Source: Marinibacterium anthonyi (GTDB lineage: Bacteria; Pseudomonadota; Alphaproteobacteria; Rhodobacterales; Rhodobacteraceae). From it: 64,000 bases of DNA. The DNA lies in the NCBI GenBank assembly GCA_003217735.2, contig CP031585.1, forward strand, positions 4,699,501 through 4,763,500, in the 5' to 3' direction. Below are positions 51,674 through 59,354 of the stretch, one piece after another (the stretch's first letter is position 1; every line of letters begins with the position of its first letter). Both the position numbers and the translations under genes were made by a program. The notes beneath the pieces are model-generated. The model saw nothing but the letters and a program-made list of their open reading frames with translations. It had not been told where the DNA came from and made no database searches.

Positions 51674-52960
51674 TTGTCCAACCTATCGGCACGGACCCAA
51701 AGTGGAATTGCGGCTGTCTTGCGCGGCGATGCGCGCGGCTGGCGCAGCCGGCTGCTGTTCGCGGGGCCGGCGATTGTCGCGTCGGTCGCCTACATGGATC
51801 CGGGCAATTACGCGACCAACATCCAGGCCGGCGCGGGCTATGGGTACCAGCTGTTGTGGGTGGTGCTGCTGGCCAACCTGATCGCGATGCTGTTCCAGGC
51901 GCTGTCGGCGCGGCTGGGCATCGTGACCGGCCGCAACCTGGCCGAGATTTCGCGCGATTCCCTGCCCCGCCCGCTGGTCTGGGTGATGTGGGCGATTTCG
52001 GAGCTGGCGGCGATGGCCACCGACCTGGCGGAATTCCTGGGCGGGGCGATCGGCCTGGCGCTGCTGTTCCACCTGCCGCTGATCGTGGGCATGACGATCA
52101 CGGCGATCGTCACCTACGCCATCCTGATCTTCGAGAACCGGGGGTTTCGCCCGATGGAGCTGATCATCGGCGCGATGGTCGGGGTGATCGGGCTGTGCTA
52201 CCTGGCCGAGGCGCTGATTGCGCCGGTCGACTGGGCGGCGGCCGGGGTCGGGTTGATGACGCCGGTGCTGCCCGACCAAATGGCGCTGACGATTGCGGTG
52301 GGGATCATCGGGGCGACGGTGATGCCGCATGCGATCTACCTGCATTCGGGGCTGACGCAGTCGCGCGCGGAGGTGCGCGACGACGGCGACCGGCGCATGC
52401 TGCTGCGGTATTCCAACATCGAGGTGGTGCTGGCGCTGGCCGTGGCCGGGTTGGTCAACATGGCGATGGTCGTCATGGCGGCCAGCGCGTTTCACCAGGG
52501 CCATTCCGACGTGGCCGAGATCGAGACCGCCTATCACACGCTGACGCCCCTGCTGGGGGCGGCGGCGTCGGGGATCTTTCTGACGTCGCTGATCGCGTCG
52601 GGGGTTTCCAGTTCGGTGGTGGGCACGATGGCCGGGCAGATGATCATGCAGGGGTTCCTGCATATCCGGGTGCCGATCTGGGTGCGGCGGCTGGTGACCA
52701 TGGTGCCGGCCTTTGCGGTCGTCATCGCCGGGGTGAACGCGACGCAGGCGCTGGTGATGTCGCAGGTGGTTCTGTCGCTTGCGCTGCCGGTGCCGATGCT
52801 GGCGCTGCTGTACTTCTCGTCGCGGCGCGAGGTGATGGGGGCGTTCCGGATCGGGCTGCCGCTGCGCATCCTCGCCGCGCTTGGGGCCTGCGTGGTTCTG
52901 GGGCTGAACGTCGTGCTGCTGGCGGGGGCGTTCGGGGTGCCCGTTCGGTTCCTTGGCTGA
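51674..52960 (+). CDS. mntH: Manganese transporter MntH (Nramp family)
   Basis: 428 residues with about eleven helices. The Nramp metal-site motifs DPGN (42-45) in helix 1 and MPH (217-219) in helix 6 are present. It imports Mn2+ with H+. The start is TTG 51674, with GGAG at 51661-51664. A perfect ATAGC palindrome lies in the promoter, and mntR is divergent. With sitABCD this gives the cell two dedicated Mn2+ routes. Confidence 0.96.
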   Translation: MSNLSARTQSGIAAVLRGDARGWRSRLLFAGPAIVASVAYMDPGNYATNIQAGAGYGYQLLWVVLLANLIAMLFQALSARLGIVTGRNLAEISRDSLPRPLVWVMWAISELAAMATDLAEFLGGAIGLALLFHLPLIVGMTITAIVTYAILIFENRGFRPMELIIGAMVGVIGLCYLAEALIAPVDWAAAGVGLMTPVLPDQMALTIAVGIIGATVMPHAIYLHSGLTQSRAEVRDDGDRRMLLRYSNIEVVLALAVAGLVNMAMVVMAASAFHQGHSDVAEIETAYHTLTPLLGAAASGIFLTSLIASGVSSSVVGTMAGQMIMQGFLHIRVPIWVRRLVTMVPAFAVVIAGVNATQALVMSQVVLSLALPVPMLALLYFSSRREVMGAFRIGLPLRILAALGACVVLGLNVVLLAGAFGVPVRFLG

Positions 52961-53353
52961 GGGCCGGTTCTGCCGCGGGACTGGTGCGCCGGGTGGCGGA
53001 TGGCGGGCCGGAGTATTTGGACAAAGGTGAAGCAGGGGCCGCGCGCCCGGGCGGCGGGATCCTGCGGGACAGGCCCATGACCCATGACATAGGCCCATGA
53101 CATCATGCCATATATGGATCCATATATGGCCCCGCGGGGCATCCGCGGGTAGGCCGGATTGGACAGGGACAATCGGACAGGGACGAAGGTGGAGTTTCAG
53201 GCGGGGGGGAGCCGGAGCGGGCGAGAAACGGGGTGACAGGATCCATGCGAGCATTCCAGACGCCGGTCCCCGCCGAGGGGTGCGCCCCCGTGGTGCAGGT
53301 CGCAGGCATCGGCGGACCGGGGTGCGCGTTCGATGGTGAAAGGTGGGCGGCCG
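52961..53353. other. Gap with palindromes before the response regulator
   Basis: 393 bp without a gene. It contains GGAGTATTTGGACAAAGG (53010-53027), two copies of AGGCCCATGA (53071, 53091) in a 20-bp direct repeat, a perfect 24-bp palindrome (GCCATATATGGA / TCCATATATGGC, 53107-53130) and an adjoining 12-bp palindrome GCCCCGCGGGGC (53129-53140). Confidence 0.85.
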
Positions 53354-54040
53354 ATGTCTTCGGGCGGATCTGAGACTGTCGAGGGCGCGACGCCGGGCGG
53401 GCCGCATTCCGTCCTGATCGTCGAGGACCAGGAACATACCGCCAGCCGCTTTGCCCGCGCCGTCGACGCCAGCCCCGAGCTGACCGTTTGCGGCATCGCC
53501 CGCGACCTGGCCCATGCCTGGGCGCTGTTCGAAAGCCGGAGACCGCGGTTCGTGCTGACCGACCTGGGCCTGCCGGACGGCTCCGGGGTCGAGATCATCC
53601 TGGCCGCCGCAAAGGCGGAGTGGGCGTGCGACTGCATGGTGATCAGCGTCTTCGGCGACCGCCGGCGCGCGATGGAGGCGATCCGGGCCGGCGCACGGGG
53701 CTACCTGCTGAAAAGCGATCCGGTGGACGAGGTGGCGCGCCAGATCCTGGAGGTGATCGGCGGGGGCAGTCCGATGAACCCGAAGATCGCGCGGTATCTG
53801 CTGGACGTGATGGGCCCGGCCGACAATGACGCGGCCCTGCCCGACCAGGAAAGGCTGACCCAGCGCGAACACGAGGTGCTGAGCCTGGTGGCGCGCGGCT
53901 ACAAGCGCCGCGAGATCGCCGACCTGCTGAACATTTCCGTTGGCACCGTCGGGATTCACATCAACAATACCTACAAGAAGCTGAAGGTCGGCACGAACAT
54001 AGAAGCGGTGGCAAGGGCATCGAAAATCGGACTGCTGTAA
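53354..54040 (+). CDS. NarL/LuxR-type response regulator
   Basis: 228 residues. The receiver domain has acceptor Asp70 (in VLTDLGLPDG), an acidic pocket in LIVEDQEH and Lys in YLLKSDPVD. A LuxR-type helix-turn-helix follows (LTQREHEVLSLVARGYKRREIADLLNISVGTVGIHINNTYKKL). ATG 53354 follows AGGTGGG; ATG 53333 is an alternative. The TAA overlaps the kinase ATG by one base, so the pair is translationally coupled. Confidence 0.94.
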   Translation: MSSGGSETVEGATPGGPHSVLIVEDQEHTASRFARAVDASPELTVCGIARDLAHAWALFESRRPRFVLTDLGLPDGSGVEIILAAAKAEWACDCMVISVFGDRRRAMEAIRAGARGYLLKSDPVDEVARQILEVIGGGSPMNPKIARYLLDVMGPADNDAALPDQERLTQREHEVLSLVARGYKRREIADLLNISVGTVGIHINNTYKKLKVGTNIEAVARASKIGLL

Positions 54041-55974
54041 TGCGCCGGATCCTGGCGGGGCTGGGGGCGAGCATGGCCCTGATCGCCCTGATCATCGGAG
54101 CGATCGCGCTGCTGCCCGCCGACCGGGGCCACGAGATCGGGGGTGCGGCGCTGTTTCGCACCGCGCTGTTCTGCCCGCTCGGCGAGGGCCAGGACGGGGA
54201 CGAGAGCGAGGACGGGTGCGCCGAGCCCGCGGTGGAGGTCGCCCTGCCCCACCACGTGCGCCCGCCCGCCAAGGATGCCATCCACAAGGTGCGCTATTCG
54301 GTGACCTTCGACCGGGCCGGGACCCGGGACGGGGTGACGGCGGTTTTCCTGCCCGAATTTTCGGACGCAGTGTCGATATCGGTCAACGGCTGGCGGCAGA
54401 CGCCCGAGCCCTGGGCGCCCGGGGCGGAGAGCGAGTTTCATCACTGGCACAGGCCGCTGATCGCCATGGTGTCCAACGCGCTGCTGACCCCCCAGGGCAA
54501 CCGGCTGGACATCGACCTGGCGGCGCAGGTCTACCAGGATATCGCGCTTGCGCCGCTTTACACCGGCGATGCCGCCGCGCTGGACCTGGCCTATCAGCAG
54601 GTGCTGATCGTGCGGGTCGGCATGGCGCGGGTGAACCTGGCGCTGGTCGGGCTTGCCGGGGCGGCGTTGCTGGCGTTCTGGCTGATCCATCGCCGCGACA
54701 TGGCCTACCTGTGGCTGGGGCTGGCCAGCATGGCCAGCGCGGTGGTCTGCTATCACTGGGTCTATCCGAACCTGATCGCCGATTACCGCAGCTGGATCAC
54801 CTTCTGGAACACCGCCGCCGCGCTGCAGGTCTGGTGCATGCTGAGCTTTGTGACGATGCTGCTGGGCGCGCGCCTGCCGCGGCTGCGGCTGGGCACGCTG
54901 GTGCTGCTGCTGGGCGGGACCGTGGTGCTGGTGCGGCTGCCGGCGGATGAATTCGCCGTCGCGATCGCCGCCTACCAGATCGGGTTCCTGGCGCTGGCGG
55001 TCACCATGCTGACGGTGCTGGTGGCGTACCGGGGCGGCACGACGGCGCTGAATTTCGGCGTGCTGTTCGGGCTTTACGGGCTGGCCGTGGCGCTGGCGCT
55101 GTCGCAGTGGGTGTCGCGCCACCTGTGGGTCGACTGGGCGCCGTCGGTCATCGCCTCGGTGATCCCGGTGGTCTATATCATATCGCTGCTGTGGGTGATC
55201 TTTTACGAACTGGGCCGGTCGATATCGCGCTACGAGGACCTGACGGCGTCCCTGCAGGAGAGCATCGACGAGAAGACCGCCGCGCTGCAGATGTCCTATG
55301 AACGGCTGGCGGTGCAGGCGAAGATGAAGGCGGTCGACGAGGAACGCCAGCGGATCCTGCTGGACCTGCATGACGGGATCGGCGGGCAGCTGGTGAACAT
55401 GCTGGCCTACATGTCGACGCAGGCCGACCCCGACAGCGTGCTGGAAACCGCGATCGAGGATGCGCTGCGCGACATGGGGTTGATGATCGACAGCCTTGAG
55501 GCCGGCGACAGCATCGCCACCCAACTGGGCCTGCTGCGCGGCCGGCTGGAACCGCTGTTCAAGGCGCATCACGTGGACCTTGTGTGGCGCATCCGGTCGG
55601 ATCCGCGCCTGTCCGGGTCGGGGCCGTCGCAGAACCTGACCCTGCTGCGCATCGTGCAGGAGGCGATCACCAACGCCGTGCGCCACGCGCAGGCCCGCAC
55701 GATCACCATCACCGCGACCGAATTGTCGATCGGGGTGGCCGATGACGGCCATGGGTTCGATCCCGCCGAGGTGCGCGGGCGCGACCGGGGCGGCATCGGG
55801 CTGACCGGCATGACGCGCAGGGCCCGGGCCATCGGCGTGACGCTGGACATCGACAGTTCGCCCCGGGGCACGCGGGTGGATCTGTCGTGGTCGGGGGATG
55901 CGGAGGGGGGCCGGGTTGAGGGCCGGGTTGAGGGCCGGGTTGAGGGTTGGGGCAGTCAATCTATGGATGTATAG
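54040..55974 (+). CDS. Membrane sensor histidine kinase, 7TMR-DISM/DesK-like
   Basis: 644 residues: an N-terminal helix (7-27), a periplasmic beta-type sensor region (about 60-180), seven hydrophobic segments (about 190-395) in the 7TMR-DISM style, a HisKA_3 dimerisation domain with phospho-acceptor His444 (LLDLHDGIGGQLVNML), and a C-terminal HATPase_c (GVADDGHGFDP; GGIGLTGMTRRA). Ligand unknown; carbohydrate or other small ligands are typical of DISM-type sensors. The C-terminal VEGRVEGRVEG tail comes from a tandem 12-bp DNA repeat. It precedes the cellulase gene and might control it. Confidence 0.92.
   Translation: MRRILAGLGASMALIALIIGAIALLPADRGHEIGGAALFRTALFCPLGEGQDGDESEDGCAEPAVEVALPHHVRPPAKDAIHKVRYSVTFDRAGTRDGVTAVFLPEFSDAVSISVNGWRQTPEPWAPGAESEFHHWHRPLIAMVSNALLTPQGNRLDIDLAAQVYQDIALAPLYTGDAAALDLAYQQVLIVRVGMARVNLALVGLAGAALLAFWLIHRRDMAYLWLGLASMASAVVCYHWVYPNLIADYRSWITFWNTAAALQVWCMLSFVTMLLGARLPRLRLGTLVLLLGGTVVLVRLPADEFAVAIAAYQIGFLALAVTMLTVLVAYRGGTTALNFGVLFGLYGLAVALALSQWVSRHLWVDWAPSVIASVIPVVYIISLLWVIFYELGRSISRYEDLTASLQESIDEKTAALQMSYERLAVQAKMKAVDEERQRILLDLHDGIGGQLVNMLAYMSTQADPDSVLETAIEDALRDMGLMIDSLEAGDSIATQLGLLRGRLEPLFKAHHVDLVWRIRSDPRLSGSGPSQNLTLLRIVQEAITNAVRHAQARTITITATELSIGVADDGHGFDPAEVRGRDRGGIGLTGMTRRARAIGVTLDIDSSPRGTRVDLSWSGDAEGGRVEGRVEGRVEGWGSQSMDV
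55909..55944. repeat. 12-bp tandem repeat at the kinase C-terminus
   Basis: Three contiguous copies of GGCCGGGTTGAG (55909-55944), giving repeated VEGR in the protein just before the stop. In-frame and so tolerated; probably slippage-prone. Confidence 0.9.
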
Positions 55975-56392
55975 AACGGGCGCCGCCCGGGGGGCGCGCG
56001 GCGGGTGATCCGCGGGACTTCCCGGTTCCATATTATCGTTTCATTTCAAGGCATTGATCACATACGGGAAACCTTTCCCGATCGGCAAAATCCCCCGGAT
56101 GCCATTGAAAATGTGATACTTTCCCGGCCGAGGCGGCGGAATGGCGCCGGAATGGGCTTTTCCGGGGGCCGCGGGTCGCGATCTTCCGCCCAGAACTCCA
56201 CCCAAAGTTGACAGGTGGGTGCGCACAATGTCACCCCGAACTGCCGGCATGCGCGACGGGGATGTCCCGGCGGACGGGACGTCGCGACACCCGGCGTCAT
56301 TCAACCGAACGCCCCGGCGTTCACGTATTGGTAACGCGCAGCCTGGCGCCATGACCGGCCCCTGCCCTGCGCCCTGATCTGAGGTGGGGCAT
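55975..56392. other. Gap before the cellulase gene
   Basis: 418 bp with no gene. It holds CGGGAAA-CC-TTTCCCG (56065-56080), inverted ATCACAT (56057-56063) and ATGTGAT (56111-56117) with a second TTTCCCG at 56120-56126, and TTGACA at 56208-56213 as a possible -35 without a clear -10. The inverted set looks like regulator sites for the cellulase. Confidence 0.5.
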
Positions 56393-59332
56393 TTGACCGA
56401 CACTTGGTTTGACGACAACTGGTCCAAAGAGACGGCGGGCACGTTTGCCGCCCGGCTGCGTGCCCTGGCGGATACGTCGAATTTCAGCTTTGGATCGGGG
56501 GGGGCGGTCGGGTTGCCTGGGCTGCTGGCGGCCGGGCGGGTTTCGGCTTTGGGAACAGCGTCGGGGGCAGCGTCGGGGGCAGAGATCACGGCTTCGGCCT
56601 TGCAGAGCCTTGCGGTGGAGAGCGCCGATGACGCCGATGACGGGCTGCCCGACATCGCCTTTCGGGTCGGCAATGCCTGGTCCACCGGGTTCACCGCCTA
56701 CATCGACATCGCGAACACCACCGACGCGGTGATCGAGGATTTCGAGATCCTGATCGAGGATCCGGATTTCTCGGTCTCCAACATCTGGGGCGGGGCCGTG
56801 ACGGAACTGGACAACGGCGACATCGTGATTTCGGGCCTGGGCTGGACGCTGGACCTGGCGCCGGGGGCCAGCGTGTCGCTGGGGTTCAACGGCAGCGGCG
56901 TGGCACCGGATGACGGCAGCATGACCTTTTCGGTGGTGATCGACGGCGAGACCTACGTGCTGGGCGAGGATACGGTGACCGGGGAGCCGGGGGATACGGG
57001 CGACACGGGTGACACGGGTGATACGGGGGCCGATACCGGGACGGATGGCGGGACCGACACGGGCGATGCCGGTACGGACACGGGGACCGACGCGGGGTCG
57101 GACGCGAACCTGCCGGACTTCACCTGGCGGCTGGACAGTTCCTGGGACGGCGGGTTCACGGCCTATGTCGACATCGTCAACGACACCGACCGGGTGATGG
57201 AGGATTTCCAGATCCTGATCGAGACCCCGGGCTTCGACGTGTCCAACATCTGGGGCGGCGTGGCGAGCGAGCTGGACAACGGGGATATCGTGATCTCGGG
57301 CGTGAGCTGGACACGGGACGTGGCGGCCGGGGGGACGGTATCGCTGGGCTTCAACGGTGCGGGGGCGGTGCCGGATGCGGGCAGCATCAGGTTCACCGCC
57401 GTGATCGACGGGCAAAGCTACGTGATCGGGGAAGACAGCGGGCCGGTGGATGACACGCCGACGGTGCCGGATGATACGGGCGATACCGGGGATACGGGTG
57501 ATACAGGCGACACGGGCGACACCGGGGGTGGCGATGACACGCCGGTGGATCCGGGCGATGATGGTGACACCAGTGACAGCGACCTGACGCCGGTGGTGAC
57601 CTTTGCCATCACGTCGGACTGGGGCAACGGGTTCAACGGCGAGATCACGGTGACCAATGACACCGGCACGACCATCGACAGCTGGTCGATCCTGATCGAG
57701 GACGCGGGGTTCACCGTGTCCAATGCCTGGGGCGCGACATACGACAACGAGGCCGACGGCGACGTGCTGCTGGTGGCCAGCGACTGGACCACCGACCTGG
57801 ACCCGGGCGAGACGCAGACCTTTGGCTTCACCGCCGCGGGCAGCGTGCCCACGGACGGGGTCGAAATGATCGTGACCGCCAATGGCGAGACCGACACGGT
57901 CGATACCGGCGGCGGGGATACCGGGGACACGGGTGGCACCGGCGATACGGGCGGATCGGACGGGGGATCGGACGGGGGATCGGACGGGGGATCGCCCTTC
58001 ACGGCGGCGGATTACGAATCCGCGCTGAACATGTCGATGCAGTTCTACTATGCCCAGTATTCCGGCGACCTGCCCGACGATTTCCCCATCGCATGGCGCG
58101 GTGACAGTGCGCTGGACGATGGCGCGGACGTGGGTGTGGATCTGTCGGGGGGCTGGTACGACGCGGGCGATCACGTGAAATTCGGCCTGCCAATGGCGTT
58201 TTCGGCCACGATGCTGGCCTGGGGCGCGGCGGATTACACCGAAGGCTACGAGGCCGCGGGCGCCTATGACGACATCCTGACGCACCTGGACTGGGTGACC
58301 GATTATTTCCTGCGGGCCTATGACGACAAGGGCACGGCGGACCTGAGCGACGATGTATTCTATGCGCAGGTGGGCGACGGCAACCTGGACCATGCCTATT
58401 GGGGCGCGCCCGAGGACATGACGATGGACCGCCCGACCTATTCCGTCACCGCCGACAATCCGGGGACCGAGGTGACGGCGGAAACGGCGGCGGCGCTGGC
58501 GTCGGCGTCGATCGTGTTCCGCGAGGCGGGGCAGACGGATTATGCCGACGAATTGCTGGCCAAGGCGGTCCAATTGTACGATTTCGCCGAGACCTACCAG
58601 GGCAGCTATTCCGACGCGGTCCCGGAATCGACGGCCTTTTACAACAGCTACAGCGGCTACCAGGATGAATTGTCCTGGGGTGCGGCATGGCTGTACGAGG
58701 CGACGGGGGATGCAAGCTACCTGGCGCTGGCCGAGCAGTATTACCCGGGCGCCTCGACCGGCTGGGCGCTGAGCTGGGACGACAAGTCGAACGGGGTGGC
58801 GATGATGCTGGCCGAGGCGACGGGCGACACGCAGTACCTGGCCGATATCGACGCGCACCTGAACCAGATGATGGACCTGGCGCGCACGCCGGGGACCGAC
58901 ACCAACGACGGGCTGGCCTGGCTGAGCCAGTGGGGATCGAACCGCTATGCGGCGAACATGGCCTTCCTGGCGGTGGAACGGGCCGACCTGGCCGACCGGA
59001 TGGGCGACCAGGATTATGCCGACGAGCTGCGGTTCTTCGCGTCGGACCAGATCGATTACATGCTGGGCGACAACCCGGACGGGCAAAGCTATGTGGTGGG
59101 GTTCGGGGACCTGTACCCGATGAACCCGCATCACCGGGCGGCGTCGGGGACGGACAGCGTGGGCGACGGTGCCGACAACCTGTACACGCTGACCGGGGCG
59201 CTGGTGGGCGGGCCGGATCAGGGCGGCAATTACAACGACGACCGGTCGGATTACGTGCAGAACGAGGTGGCGACGGATTACAACGCCGGCTTCTCGGGCG
59301 CGCTGGCGGGGCTGATCGAATACGACCTGTGA
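56393..59332 (+). CDS. GH9 endoglucanase with three CBM2-like modules
   Basis: 979 residues. Three repeated beta-modules of about 105 residues (about 84-190, 239-346, 398-501) share NAWSTGFTAYIDIAN-, SNIWGG- and LAPGASVSLGFNGSG-type text, close to family 2 cellulose-binding modules. Asp/Gly/Thr-rich linkers with GDT repeats, then GSDG repeats, separate them. The GH9 domain runs from about 532 to the end. It has GGWYDAGDHVKFGLPM with catalytic Asp in DAGD (590-593), NPHHRAAS near 911, and NEVATDYNAGF with the general acid Glu near 957. No signal peptide is visible at the N-terminus (MTDTWFDDNWSKETAG). Start TTG 56393, with GAGGTG upstream, or GTG 56384. Cellulose or related glucan is the likely substrate. 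Confidence 0.9.
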   Translation: MTDTWFDDNWSKETAGTFAARLRALADTSNFSFGSGGAVGLPGLLAAGRVSALGTASGAASGAEITASALQSLAVESADDADDGLPDIAFRVGNAWSTGFTAYIDIANTTDAVIEDFEILIEDPDFSVSNIWGGAVTELDNGDIVISGLGWTLDLAPGASVSLGFNGSGVAPDDGSMTFSVVIDGETYVLGEDTVTGEPGDTGDTGDTGDTGADTGTDGGTDTGDAGTDTGTDAGSDANLPDFTWRLDSSWDGGFTAYVDIVNDTDRVMEDFQILIETPGFDVSNIWGGVASELDNGDIVISGVSWTRDVAAGGTVSLGFNGAGAVPDAGSIRFTAVIDGQSYVIGEDSGPVDDTPTVPDDTGDTGDTGDTGDTGDTGGGDDTPVDPGDDGDTSDSDLTPVVTFAITSDWGNGFNGEITVTNDTGTTIDSWSILIEDAGFTVSNAWGATYDNEADGDVLLVASDWTTDLDPGETQTFGFTAAGSVPTDGVEMIVTANGETDTVDTGGGDTGDTGGTGDTGGSDGGSDGGSDGGSPFTAADYESALNMSMQFYYAQYSGDLPDDFPIAWRGDSALDDGADVGVDLSGGWYDAGDHVKFGLPMAFSATMLAWGAADYTEGYEAAGAYDDILTHLDWVTDYFLRAYDDKGTADLSDDVFYAQVGDGNLDHAYWGAPEDMTMDRPTYSVTADNPGTEVTAETAAALASASIVFREAGQTDYADELLAKAVQLYDFAETYQGSYSDAVPESTAFYNSYSGYQDELSWGAAWLYEATGDASYLALAEQYYPGASTGWALSWDDKSNGVAMMLAEATGDTQYLADIDAHLNQMMDLARTPGTDTNDGLAWLSQWGSNRYAANMAFLAVERADLADRMGDQDYADELRFFASDQIDYMLGDNPDGQSYVVGFGDLYPMNPHHRAASGTDSVGDGADNLYTLTGALVGGPDQGGNYNDDRSDYVQNEVATDYNAGFSGALAGLIEYDL

Positions 59333-59354
59333 GGCCTGTGCCGCGCGGGCGGGA

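Noticed and set aside
56988-57990. Short-period repeats in the cellulase linkers as a possible CRISPR or mobile repeat
   Set aside because: The 9- and 12-bp periods encode in-frame GDT and GSDG linkers of the protein and have no spacers.
56321-59134. Minus-strand open frame of 937 codons opposite the cellulase
   Set aside because: Repetitive Val/Ile/Arg/Gly text mirrors the cellulase linkers and modules; no recognisable domain.
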